A stretch of DNA of 36,146 nt from an uncultured Oscillospiraceae bacterium (GTDB lineage Bacteria; Bacillota; Clostridia; Oscillospirales; Oscillospiraceae), in NCBI GenBank assembly GCA_910588045.1, contig CAJUPS010000024.1:1-36146 (forward strand), written 5' to 3'. The notes below the pieces were generated by a model, which saw nothing but the letters and a program-made list of their open reading frames with translations, searched no databases and was not told the origin of the DNA. Made by a program: the position numbers and the translations under genes. Of this stretch, positions 23,516 through 31,777 are shown in pieces; the stretch's first letter is position 1; each line of letters begins with the position of its first letter.

Positions 23516-23534
23516 GGGAGGGAGTTGGTACGGC

Positions 23535-24536
23535 ATGAAAAAGCACTCCCAAAGGGCGTTTTCCCCCCGTCAGGGCTGGCATGGAAAGCGGGCTCTGCTT
23601 ATCGCAGGTATCATCGCGGCAGTATTTGCCGCCCTTTTTCTGGCCTGCTTTATCAACCATCAGGCGCACCTCCGCAGCGAGAGCGGACTGCTGACGCCGC
23701 CGGGGATCATGGTGGACATGGGCGGCGGGCAGATGCACGTCTATACGGAGGGCTCCGGCGGGGAAACGCTGGTATTCCTCTCCGGCGGCGGGACCTGCGC
23801 CCCCGTGCTAGATTTCAAATTCCTATACAGCCTGCTGAGCGGCGAATACCGGATTGCCGTCGTGGAAAAATTCGGCTATGGCTACAGCGGCGACAGCGGC
23901 GGCAGGTCCCGGGACATCGACACGATTCTGGGGGACACCCGCAGCGCCCTGCTGGCGGCGGGCGTGGAGGGACCCTATGTCCTCTGCCCCCACTCCATGT
24001 CGGGACTGGAGGCCCTGCGCTGGGCGCAGAAGTACCCCGGCGAGATCTCGGCCATCGTGGGGCTCGATATGGCAGTACCGGAAGCTTACGGGGAGATGCC
24101 CATTCACATGCCCGCGTTGTATCTGGGCCAATTTGCGGTCCGCGCCGGGATCCCCCGGCTGCTGCCGGGGATAGCGGAGGGCGATGCCGTTCGCTTCGGG
24201 ACCCTCACGCAGGCGGAGAAGGAGACCTACCGCGCCCTCTTCTACCGCCGCACCGCCTCGCCGGATATGCTGGCGGAGGCGGAGGTCGTGAAGGACAACG
24301 CCAGGGCCGTGGCGGCAGGCGGCGTCCCCCGGGTCTCCATGCTGCTGTTCGTCTCCGACGGCTCCGGTGGAACGGGCTTTTCAACGGACGTATGGCGGGG
24401 CTTCCAGCGGGACTATCTGGCGGGCGTGGAAAACGGCCGAATCGTGGAGCTGGACTGTCCCCACTACGTTCACGACCATGAATACCGGCGCATCAGCGCA
24501 GAAATCCGGAACTTTATCCGGTCATTACCACAATAA
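23535..24536 (+). CDS. Membrane-anchored alpha/beta hydrolase
   Basis: This 333-aa protein has an N-terminal transmembrane helix (residues 20-40) and an alpha/beta-hydrolase domain. FLSGGGT forms the oxyanion loop, EKFGYGYSGDSGGRSRDIDT follows, and the nucleophile elbow is PHSMSG (Ser154; the usual GHSMGG with two substitutions). A late His is found in DCPHYVHDHE. It is a close-spaced neighbour of the tethered Ntn amidase, so the two may act on the same extracellular compounds. I chose ATG 23535, preceded by GGGAGGGAG; a longer open frame upstream overlaps the preceding gene and has no homology. Confidence 0.85.
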   Translation: MKKHSQRAFSPRQGWHGKRALLIAGIIAAVFAALFLACFINHQAHLRSESGLLTPPGIMVDMGGGQMHVYTEGSGGETLVFLSGGGTCAPVLDFKFLYSLLSGEYRIAVVEKFGYGYSGDSGGRSRDIDTILGDTRSALLAAGVEGPYVLCPHSMSGLEALRWAQKYPGEISAIVGLDMAVPEAYGEMPIHMPALYLGQFAVRAGIPRLLPGIAEGDAVRFGTLTQAEKETYRALFYRRTASPDMLAEAEVVKDNARAVAAGGVPRVSMLLFVSDGSGGTGFSTDVWRGFQRDYLAGVENGRIVELDCPHYVHDHEYRRISAEIRNFIRSLPQ

Positions 24537-24556
24537 ATTTGGAAAAGGAGAGAACC

Positions 24557-25096
24557 ATGAACATCTATCCTGATTTATTCCTCACCTTCGCCAAGGTGGG
24601 GGTCATGACCTTCGGCGGCGGCTACGCCATGCTGCCCATCCTCCAGCGGGAGGTGGTGGAGAACAAGGGCTGGGCCACCGAGGAGGAGCTGACGGACTAC
24701 TTCGCCATCGGGCAGTGCACCCCCGGCGTCATCGCCGTGAACACCGCCACCTTCATCGGGCAGAAGAACAAGGGCATCCCGGGGGGGATCCTGGCTACGC
24801 TGGGCGTGGTCTTCCCCTCCCTGGTCATCATCTCCCTGCTGGCGGGGGTCATCACCGCCTTCTCCCACCTGGCCTGGGTGAACCACGCCTTCGGCGGCAT
24901 CCGGGTGTGCGTGTGCGTCCTCATTCTGAATGCAGTTGTGAAGCTGTTCAAAAAGGCGGTCATAGACAAGCCCACCATGGTCATCTTCCTGGTGGTGGCC
25001 CTGGGCAGCTTCTTCACGGCCATCAGTCCGGTGGCCTTTGTACTGGCGGCGGCGGTTATCGGCATCGCGCTGAAGAACGTGGGGGTGAGGAAATGA
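24557..25096 (+). CDS. ChrA-type transporter, N-half subunit
   Basis: This 179-aa membrane protein covers one half of the CHR family fold: FAKVGVMTFGGGYAMLPILQREVVENKGW near the start, then DYFAIGQCTPGVIAVNTATFIGQ. In long ChrA proteins both halves are fused and export chromate; in Firmicutes short pairs are common and their natural substrate is uncertain. AAAGGAG lies 6 bases before the ATG. Its stop overlaps the start of the second half by 4 nt, fitting a heterodimer made in equal amounts. Confidence 0.88.
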   Translation: MNIYPDLFLTFAKVGVMTFGGGYAMLPILQREVVENKGWATEEELTDYFAIGQCTPGVIAVNTATFIGQKNKGIPGGILATLGVVFPSLVIISLLAGVITAFSHLAWVNHAFGGIRVCVCVLILNAVVKLFKKAVIDKPTMVIFLVVALGSFFTAISPVAFVLAAAVIGIALKNVGVRK

Positions 25097-25692
25097 TGAT
25101 CTATCTGCGCCTGTTCTTTGAGTTTTTCAAAACCGGTCTCTTCGCCGTAGGCGGCGGCATGGCCACGATCCCCTTCCTCTACAACATGGCCGATGCCACC
25201 GGCTGGTTCACCCGCATGGACGTGGACAACATGATCGCCGTGGGCGAGTCCACCCCGGGGCCCATCGGGGTCAATATGGCCACCTACGTGGGCTATCTCA
25301 CCGGGGGGAATGCGGGCGGACTGCCCTTTGCCCTTCTGGGGGCGTTGGTGGCTACCCTGGGCCTCATCACCCCCTCCATCATCGTCATCCTGATCATCGC
25401 CTCCTTCCTCAAGAGCTTCCGGGACAACCGGTACGTGGACAGCGCCTTTTACGGCCTGCGCCCCGCGTCCACGGGGCTCATCGCGGCGGCGGGGCTGTCG
25501 GTCGTGGTCTCCAACCTGTTTTTTACCGGCGCTCTGGAAAACGGCCTTTCCCTCGCGGTGTTCAACTGGAAGGGCTGGGCTCTGGCCATCGTACTGTGGC
25601 TGCTGACCAACAAGGTCAAGCAGACCAAGAAACTGCACCCCATTCTGTTTATTCTCGCCTCAGCCGTCGTGGGCATTTTACTTGGGATGTAG
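25093..25692 (+). CDS. ChrA-type transporter, second subunit
   Basis: This 199-aa membrane protein is the partner half: FFEFFKTGLFAVGGGMATIPFLYNM, then NMIAVGESTPGPIGVNMATYVGY, the same two blocks as its neighbour in divergent form. About five to six helices follow. The family exports chromate or related oxyanions in some bacteria; the anion here is not known. It begins in the ATGATG that overlaps the preceding stop, and the kinase gene starts 27 bp after it. Confidence 0.88.
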   Translation: MMIYLRLFFEFFKTGLFAVGGGMATIPFLYNMADATGWFTRMDVDNMIAVGESTPGPIGVNMATYVGYLTGGNAGGLPFALLGALVATLGLITPSIIVILIIASFLKSFRDNRYVDSAFYGLRPASTGLIAAAGLSVVVSNLFFTGALENGLSLAVFNWKGWALAIVLWLLTNKVKQTKKLHPILFILASAVVGILLGM

Positions 25693-25719
25693 CGACCGAA
25701 AAACCGGGAGGTGTATGTC

Positions 25720-28700
25720 ATGGGCAGCGGGGACTACAAAAAAATACTGGACGCCATGCAGGCGGCGGGCATATACGTGATCCGGGAGGACGATCACCGG
25801 ATCTTGTACCTCAACCAGCGCGTCCGGGAGGTCACCCCTCAGGCAAGGGAGGGAATGGTCTGCCATGAGCTCTGGCCGGACAACTGCGGCAGCTGTCCGC
25901 TGCTGGCCATGGGAGATCGGCGGGAGAGCCGTTCCGTCTTCTACAACAGTCCCTTTGGCCAGGTGGTGGACATTACGGCCACCCGGATCGACTGGGAGGA
26001 AAACCAGCCCGCCTTTATCATCATGCTGATGCCCCACACGGAGGTATACAGCTCCCCCTACCACCGCCTGATCCGGGTGGACCTGGTCCGGGGCTCCTAC
26101 GACGCCGTACAGCTGGGGCAGCAGGACGAGAGCTGGGCCTGCACCCGGGCGGGGGAGACCCTGGATGTGTGGATCGAGCGCTTCGTGCGCAACGGGCGGC
26201 TGCACCCGGAGGACGTGGATCGCCTGCGCGCCTTCGTCCGACTGGACCACCTGCGGAAGGGCCTGCTCTCCGGCAAAAAGGTCATGACGTGCACCTACCG
26301 CCGGTGGGGCCGCGGGGGCTTCCGCTGGAACCTGCTGGAGGTCGTGCCCGACTCCGTGGACAGCGGCGGGAACCCCCGGGCGCTGCTCTACGCAAAGGAC
26401 GTCCACGACGTGCTGCGGGAGGGCCTGGAGCGGGAGGACAGCAGTATCCGCCGCCAGGAGCTCATCCGCGCCCTGGGGGAGCAGAATTTCAGCATCTACG
26501 TGGTCGATCTGGACGCGGACCTGGCCGATCCCATCCGCGTGGAGGGCCAGATGCAGCCCCTGGGGAAGAACCGCCTGCTCCCCTGGGACAACGGGCTGCG
26601 GATGCAGATTCAGAACTCGCTTCACTGGGAGTACCAGGAGGAGTTTGACCGCCGCTTCTCCCTCGCCAGCCTGCGGCACGCCCGGGAAAACGACGGGAGA
26701 CGGGTGGAGCTCCTCTGCCAGCGGACCGTGGATGGGGAGCTGTACAGCTACATATCCGTCAGCGTCTGCTTCAACCAGGAGCGGGAGCACCGGCGCTACG
26801 TGGTCCTGGCCCTACAGGACACCGACGACCGGGTTCGCCAGGAGATGGCCCGCAGCCAGTGGGACATCCAGATGGCCGCCATTCTGAAATGCCGGTACAG
26901 CATGATGAACACGGTCCACCTGGACACCGGGCTATGCGAGCGCATCGACCTGCGGCAGGCGTCCAGCACCCGGGATTCTTTTTCCGACGACTACACGCAG
27001 CACGTGGAGTGCGCCTTGCAGACCGTGGTCTGCGCGGAGGACGCGGAGCGCTTCCGGCACACCATGTCCCTGGACCACATCCGCCAGCGGGCGCTGGATA
27101 CCGACGACTACGCGGAGGAGGTGTGCCAGTACCGCACCCAGGAGGAGCCGCCCCGCTGGCTGGAGCAGCACGTGGTCTACAGCCGCCACGCCGGTGAGAT
27201 CATGGTCAACATCCTGGGCCGGGACATCACCAATGAGAAGAGCAGCGAGGCCGCCCAGAGGGAGCGGGACCAGGAGAAGCTGGACATTATCCGCTCTCTG
27301 AGCGCCATGTTCTTCGCCTCCTACTACGTGGACCTGGATGCGGACACCTTCCAGCCCGTGACCCAGCTGCGGGAGGTGGGGGAATTTCTGGGCCGCCGGG
27401 CGAAATACGCCTCCGGTATCCAGGCTTACGCGGAGAAGTTCATCCACCCGGACGACCGGGCGGAATACCTGGAGACCATGTCCATCCGGAATCTGCGGGA
27501 GAGCCTGGGGCGCTCCCGGCCTTTCCTGGCCGTGGAGTACCGCAAGATCTCCGGGGCCGATTCCGCCGCGTGCGGCTGGATCCGGGCCACGGCGGTGCTG
27601 GTCCGGTCCGGAAGCGACGGCCGCCCCCTCACGGTGCTCTACGCCGCCCAGGACGTCACCGAGAGCAAGCAGAAGGAGGCCCAGGAGCACCGCGCGCTCC
27701 TGGAGGCCTGCCAGGCCGCCGGTCACGCCAACGCCGCCAAGAGCGAATTTCTCTCCCGCATGAGCCACGACATCCGCACCCCCATGAACGGCATCATGGG
27801 GATGACCAACATCGCCCTGGCCCACATAGGCGAGCCGGACCGCGTGCAGGACTGCCTGCGGAAAATCGCCGTATCCAGCCGCCACCTGCTCAACCTGGTC
27901 AACGAGGTGCTGGATATGAGCCAGATCGAGTCGGGAAAAATCGACCTGGCAGAGGAGCCCTTCCTGATCTCGGAGCTCCTGCACGATCTGGCCACCATTC
28001 TGCGCTCCCCCATCCAGGAGAAGTCCCACGAGCTGCGGATCCATCCCCCGGCCGTCGAGCACGATGCCGTACTGGGCGATGCGGGGCGGCTGCGGCAGGT
28101 CTTCGTCAACATCCTGGGCAACAGCGTCAAGTACACGCCGCCGGGCGGACTGCTGGAGATCGAGGTCCGGGAGAAGGAGTCCCGGCAGCACGGGTACTGC
28201 TGCTACGACTTTGTCTTCCGGGACAACGGCATTGGCATGGACGAGGCCTTCGTGCGCCGGATCTTCGAGCCCTTCAGCCGGGCGGAGGACTCCCGCATCA
28301 GCAGCATCGAGGGGTCCGGCCTGGGTATGACCATCGCTCAGAACATCGTGCGGATGATGGGCGGCAGCATCGCCGTGAAGAGCCGCCCCGGCCAGGGCTC
28401 CCAGTTTACCGTCACCCTCTTCCTGCGCCAGCAGGACGGGACGGCGGAAGCGGCCGCCCCCTCCGGGGCGGAGCAGTTCTCCTTCCAGGGCTGCCGACTG
28501 CTGCTGGTGGAGGACAACGAGATCAACCGGGAGATCGCCTGCGAGATCCTGCTGGACGTGGGCGCCGCGGTCGAGTGCGCGGAGAACGGCCGCGAGGCCC
28601 TGGACCGTTTCTCCGCGGCGGCCCCCGGGTACTTCGATCTGATCCTGATGGACATCCAGATGCCCGTCATGAACGGCTGTGAAGCCGCCCGGGCGATCAG

Positions 28701-28878
28701 GGGCCTTTCCCGCCCCGACAGCGCCTCCACACCCATCATCGCCATGTCCGCCAACGCCTTCGCCGAGGACATCGCCGCCAGCCGTGAGGCCGGGATGAAT
28801 GAACATATCACCAAGCCGCTGGATGTGCCCAAGCTCTTGCAGTGCCTGCACGACTGGCTGAACCGGCCTGCGGGATAG
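25720..28878 (+). CDS. Cytoplasmic multi-PAS hybrid histidine kinase
   Basis: This 1052-aa protein has no transmembrane helix. An N-terminal PAS (about 1-105) is followed by four diverged PAS-like modules starting near residues 110, 255, 390 and 530. Each contains a variant of a DR-R/E...SL-HLR motif. The HisKA motif MSHDIRTPMNGIMGM has His683. The ATPase domain spans about 735-895 (DNGIGM near 835, GSGLGMTI). The C-terminal receiver (about 925-1045) has Asp978 in LILMDIQMPVMNG. A hybrid with a terminal receiver needs a downstream phosphotransfer partner or acts alone; none is adjacent. I chose ATG 25720 with GGGAGGT 7 bases upstream. It closes the birA-to-kinase gene run. Confidence 0.9.
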   Translation: MGSGDYKKILDAMQAAGIYVIREDDHRILYLNQRVREVTPQAREGMVCHELWPDNCGSCPLLAMGDRRESRSVFYNSPFGQVVDITATRIDWEENQPAFIIMLMPHTEVYSSPYHRLIRVDLVRGSYDAVQLGQQDESWACTRAGETLDVWIERFVRNGRLHPEDVDRLRAFVRLDHLRKGLLSGKKVMTCTYRRWGRGGFRWNLLEVVPDSVDSGGNPRALLYAKDVHDVLREGLEREDSSIRRQELIRALGEQNFSIYVVDLDADLADPIRVEGQMQPLGKNRLLPWDNGLRMQIQNSLHWEYQEEFDRRFSLASLRHARENDGRRVELLCQRTVDGELYSYISVSVCFNQEREHRRYVVLALQDTDDRVRQEMARSQWDIQMAAILKCRYSMMNTVHLDTGLCERIDLRQASSTRDSFSDDYTQHVECALQTVVCAEDAERFRHTMSLDHIRQRALDTDDYAEEVCQYRTQEEPPRWLEQHVVYSRHAGEIMVNILGRDITNEKSSEAAQRERDQEKLDIIRSLSAMFFASYYVDLDADTFQPVTQLREVGEFLGRRAKYASGIQAYAEKFIHPDDRAEYLETMSIRNLRESLGRSRPFLAVEYRKISGADSAACGWIRATAVLVRSGSDGRPLTVLYAAQDVTESKQKEAQEHRALLEACQAAGHANAAKSEFLSRMSHDIRTPMNGIMGMTNIALAHIGEPDRVQDCLRKIAVSSRHLLNLVNEVLDMSQIESGKIDLAEEPFLISELLHDLATILRSPIQEKSHELRIHPPAVEHDAVLGDAGRLRQVFVNILGNSVKYTPPGGLLEIEVREKESRQHGYCCYDFVFRDNGIGMDEAFVRRIFEPFSRAEDSRISSIEGSGLGMTIAQNIVRMMGGSIAVKSRPGQGSQFTVTLFLRQQDGTAEAAAPSGAEQFSFQGCRLLLVEDNEINREIACEILLDVGAAVECAENGREALDRFSAAAPGYFDLILMDIQMPVMNGCEAARAIRGLSRPDSASTPIIAMSANAFAEDIAASREAGMNEHITKPLDVPKLLQCLHDWLNRPAG

Positions 28879-28918
28879 GCCCCGTCCTCCCTTTTTCCAG
28901 GAATTTTGCGGATATGCC

Positions 28919-28947
28919 TTGACAAACAGAGAAAAAATGGCTATAAT
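28919..28947 (+). promoter_or_regulatory. rpsU promoter
   Basis: Fully consensus promoter: TTGACA (28919-28924), 17-bp spacer, TGGC then TATAAT (28942-28947). The leader of about 70 nt has short inverted repeats and a strong GGAGGGAGGG ribosome site. Confidence 0.85.
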
Positions 28948-29022
28948 TCAATCTGTTAAGCCAAGATTGGCCCCAGAGCGCATCCTGGAGTAAGCCGGAT
29001 GTATCGGAGGGAGGGAAAATAG

Positions 29023-29208
29023 ATGTCTGAAGTTCATGTCAAGGAGAATGAATCGCTGGACAGTGCGCTCAAGCGTTTCAAACGCAGCTGCGCCAAGGCT
29101 GGCGTTCTGGCGGAGGTCCGCCGCAGGGAGCATTATGAGAGTCCCAGCGTCAAGCGCCGCAAGAAGTCCGAGGCTGCCCGGAAGAACCGCAACAAGCGGT
29201 ACTACTAA
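29023..29208 (+). CDS. rpsU: 30S ribosomal protein S21
   Basis: This 61-aa small basic protein is typical of S21: MSEVHVKENESLDSALKRFKR, a Cys-Ala-Lys segment, then RRREHYESPSVKRRKKSEAARKNRNKRYY. S21 sits near the anti-Shine-Dalgarno end of 16S rRNA and takes part in initiation. It has its own consensus promoter and a very strong terminator, so it is monocistronic here rather than linked to dnaG/rpoD or a GatB-like yqeY. Confidence 0.97.
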   Translation: MSEVHVKENESLDSALKRFKRSCAKAGVLAEVRRREHYESPSVKRRKKSEAARKNRNKRYY

Positions 29209-29220
29209 GAAATGGCAATA

Positions 29221-29255
29221 AAAAGGACGCCCAGCTGAGCTGGGCGTCCTTTTTT
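29221..29255. terminator. Strong bidirectional terminator after rpsU and the ATPase gene
   Basis: A perfect 15-bp stem (29221-29235 with 29239-29253, loop TGA) with A-run on one side and T-run on the other. It serves rpsU (+) and the convergent P-type ATPase gene (-). Confidence 0.92.
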
Positions 29256-29264
29256 GCGATTTCC

Positions 29265-31265
29265 CTACAGCTTTTTGACAAACAGACAGCGGATGGCGTT
29301 GAGCACCGCGAGGATCATAACGCCCACGTCCGCAAAGATCGCCAGGTACATATTGGCAACGCCCACCGCGCCCAGGATCAGGCACGCGGACTTGACCCCC
29401 AGGGCCAGGACAATGTTCTGATAGACGATCCCCAGGCACTTCCGGGAAATCCGGATGGCCTTGGCCATCTTGAGGGGATCGTCGTCCATCAGGACGATGT
29501 CCGCCGCCTCAATGGCCGCGTCGGACCCCATGGCGCCCATGGCTACGCCGATGTCGGCCCGGGAGAGCACGGGCGCATCGTTGATGCCGTCGCCCACGAA
29601 GGCCAGCTTCGCCTTGCCGGTCTTCCTGCTCAGAAGCTCCTCCACCTTGGACACCTTATCCCCCGGGAGCAGTTCGCTGAACACGCAGTCGATGTCCAGG
29701 GAGGAGGCCACCTGGTCCGCCACCTTCTTGGCATCCCCGGTGAGCATGACGGTCTTCTCCACGCCCGACGCCTTCAGGGAGGCAATCGCGTCCTTGGCGT
29801 GGGGCTTCACGATGTCGGAGATCACAATATGTCCGGCGTAGGCCCCATGGATGGCAACGTGGATGATGGTGCCGGTGTGGTGGCAGTCGATATACGGGAT
29901 ATTCATATGCCGCATCAGCTTATCGTTGCCCGCGGCCACCTCTATACCGTCCACCTTGGCAATGACGCCGCTGCCGCTGATCTCCCGGACATCGCTGACG
30001 CGGGCGCGGTCCGGCTCTCTGCCGTAGGCCCGGCGCAGACTCCTGCTGATGGGGTGGGAGGACGCGCTCTCGGCCAGGGCGGCGTATTCTAGGAGCTTCT
30101 CGTCCTCCATCTCGCTGTGGTGGATGCCGCTGACCTCAAAAACCCCCTGGGTCAGGGTGCCGGTCTTGTCAAAAACCACCACCTTGGTCTGGGAGAGGAC
30201 CTCCAGGTAGTTGGACCCCTTGACCAGGATGCCCTCCCTGCTGGCCCCGCCGATCCCGGCAAAGAAGCTCAGGGGGATGCTGATGACCAGCGCGCAGGGG
30301 CAGCTGATGACCAGGAAGGTCAGCGCCCGGTAGATCCATGTCCCCCACTCGGCGGGCTGACCCAGGACCAGCATACGGACAAGGGGCGGCAGCACGGCCA
30401 GGGCCAGGGCGCTGTAGCAGACGGCGGGGGTGTAGATCTTGGCGAACCTGGAGATGAAGTCCTCCGACCTGGATTTGCGGGAGCTGGCGTTCTCCACCAG
30501 GTCCAGGATCTTGGAGACCGTGGACTCGCCGAACTCCTTGGTGGTCTGGATTTTCAGTACGCCGGTCATATTGATGCAGCCGCTGATGATCTCGTCTCCC
30601 GCCCCGGCCTCCCGGGGCAGGCTCTCTCCGGTGAGGGCGCTGGTGTTCAGACTGGAGCTGCCCTCCAGGATGACGCCGTCGATGGGGACCTTTTCCCCCG
30701 GCTGAACCACGATTACGCAGCCGACCTCCACCTCGTCGGGGTCCACCTGCTCCAGACGACCGTCCCGCTCCACGTTGGCGTAGTCGGGGCGGATGTCCAT
30801 GAGCTCGCTGATGCTGCGGCGGCTCTTGCCCACGGCGTAGCTCTGGAACCACTCCCCCACCTGGTAGAACAGCATCACGGCGATGGCCTCCAGGTAGTCG
30901 CCGTTTTCATAGATGGCAATGGCCATAGCGCCCACCGTGGCCACCGCCATCAGGAAGTTTTCGTCAAACACCCGGCGGTTCAGGATTCCCTTGACGGCCT
31001 TCCGCAGGATGTCGTAGCCGATGACGAAGTAATCCGCCAGGTACAGGGCGAACCGCAGCCAGCGTCCCCCGGGGATCTGCGCAAACGCCTCCGCCGGGAG
31101 AAACTGGAGACCCAGCAGTACGGCGGCGGCCAGGAGGATGCGGACCAGCATGGTCTTCTGCTTTTTTGTCATGCCGCTGTCGGGGCGCTGGCCGACAGCA
31201 AAGCGCAGAATCGCCGCCGTCACGATCACCACCGCCAGCAGCCCGTTGACGATTAGCTCTTGCAT
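29265..31265 (-). CDS. P1B-type heavy-metal ATPase (Zn/Cd/Pb type)
   Basis: This 666-aa membrane pump exports divalent soft metals using ATP. Landmarks are ISCPCALVIS with Cys322-Pro-Cys324 in the transport helix, DKTGTLT with Asp366, SSHPIS for nucleotide binding, and GDGINDAPVLSRADIG. The last helices carry ALGVKSA (Lys) and FADVGVMILAVLNAIR (Asp), the pair typical of ZntA/CadA-type specificity. The usual N-terminal HMA domain is missing and is instead encoded by the preceding 72-aa gene. I chose ATG 31265 with AGAGGAGC upstream; the longer frame runs back into the HMA gene. Confidence 0.94.
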   Translation of the reverse strand: MQELIVNGLLAVVIVTAAILRFAVGQRPDSGMTKKQKTMLVRILLAAAVLLGLQFLPAEAFAQIPGGRWLRFALYLADYFVIGYDILRKAVKGILNRRVFDENFLMAVATVGAMAIAIYENGDYLEAIAVMLFYQVGEWFQSYAVGKSRRSISELMDIRPDYANVERDGRLEQVDPDEVEVGCVIVVQPGEKVPIDGVILEGSSSLNTSALTGESLPREAGAGDEIISGCINMTGVLKIQTTKEFGESTVSKILDLVENASSRKSRSEDFISRFAKIYTPAVCYSALALAVLPPLVRMLVLGQPAEWGTWIYRALTFLVISCPCALVISIPLSFFAGIGGASREGILVKGSNYLEVLSQTKVVVFDKTGTLTQGVFEVSGIHHSEMEDEKLLEYAALAESASSHPISRSLRRAYGREPDRARVSDVREISGSGVIAKVDGIEVAAGNDKLMRHMNIPYIDCHHTGTIIHVAIHGAYAGHIVISDIVKPHAKDAIASLKASGVEKTVMLTGDAKKVADQVASSLDIDCVFSELLPGDKVSKVEELLSRKTGKAKLAFVGDGINDAPVLSRADIGVAMGAMGSDAAIEAADIVLMDDDPLKMAKAIRISRKCLGIVYQNIVLALGVKSACLILGAVGVANMYLAIFADVGVMILAVLNAIRCLFVKKL

Positions 31266-31290
31266 ATAGAAAGCTCCTCTTTCCTGCCTT

Positions 31291-31509
31291 TTATAAGAAA
31301 ATCTCGCAGTCCGGCTCCACCTTCTTGCAGGCGGTAAGGACGTTCTGCATGACGGCCTTCGGCTCGTGGCCCTCGGCAAACTCCACGATCATCTTCTGCG
31401 TCATGAAGTTGACGGTCACAGCCTGCACACCGGCGGTCTTGCGGGCGGCATCCTCCATCAGGTTGGCGCAGTTGGCGCAGTCCACTTCGATTTTGTAGCT
31501 CTTCTTCAT
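31291..31509 (-). CDS. HMA-domain heavy-metal binding protein
   Basis: This 72-aa ferredoxin-like metal-binding protein begins MKKSYKIEVDCANCANLMEDAARK, with the CANC metal site in place of the usual MxCxxC. It ends with a Cys-rich tail CKKVEPDCEIFL. It is probably the detached metal-binding domain of the adjacent P1B ATPase, with which it shares an operon (25-bp gap). AGGAGGA lies 8 bases before the ATG. The lack of Met before the first Cys and the extra C-terminal cysteines fit Zn or Cd rather than Cu. Confidence 0.88.
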   Translation of the reverse strand: MKKSYKIEVDCANCANLMEDAARKTAGVQAVTVNFMTQKMIVEFAEGHEPKAVMQNVLTACKKVEPDCEIFL

Positions 31510-31541
31510 GGGGGTGGTCCTCCTGAAATTTGAATTTATCA

Positions 31542-31559
31542 ATTAAGCGCTTGCTTAAT
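31542..31559. promoter_or_regulatory. Probable ArsR operator
   Basis: A perfect inverted repeat ATTAAGC - GCTT - GCTTAAT. It overlaps the -35 of the arsR promoter and lies just downstream of the predicted start of the ATPase operon, so one bound dimer could repress both. Confidence 0.7.
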
Positions 31560-31579
31560 CATGATGGTTGTAGTATAAT
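31551..31579 (+). promoter_or_regulatory. arsR-araC promoter
   Basis: -35 TTGCTT (31551-31556), 17-bp spacer, consensus -10 TATAAT (31574-31579). The -35 lies inside the operator palindrome. Confidence 0.7.
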
Positions 31580-31600
31580 CCGGGCAGCGGCATAAGTCAA
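31572..31600 (-). promoter_or_regulatory. HMA-ATPase operon promoter
   Basis: Minus strand: -35 TTGACT (31595-31600), 17-bp spacer, -10 TATACT (31572-31577). Its -10 overlaps the -10 of the opposing arsR promoter by four bases. Confidence 0.7.
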
Positions 31601-31653
31601 TGCCCGTGGCCCATTCCCTGCTAAATGGGCGAAATTTATTTCCGATTGGGCGA

Positions 31654-31681
31654 ACTCCTTTTTCTTGAAAGAAAAAGGAGT
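31654..31681 (+). repeat. Hairpin element in the arsR leader
   Basis: A perfect 12-bp stem ACTCCTTTTTCT/AGAAAAAGGAGT with loop TGAA lies in the roughly 190-nt leader between the arsR promoter and its start codon. It resembles the 11-bp stem with CTTTTCGC/GCGAAAAG at 143-168 in position and style, and may belong to an intergenic repeat family. Confidence 0.5.
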
Positions 31682-31777
31682 CAAAAAGAACTTTGGCGCG
31701 CTCTTTTCTGCGCTGTGATACCGAGATTCCCGCACGGTAACGGCACATTGTTCAAATTGGAGGTTATATCGATCATC

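Noticed and set aside
26932..28851. 639-aa minus-strand frame opposite the hybrid kinase
   Set aside because: Antisense shadow; the kinase frame has all catalytic motifs.
28865..28896. Possible terminator after the hybrid kinase
   Set aside because: The stem is only 5 bp, overlaps the stop codon and its T-run is 11 nt away; too weak to call.
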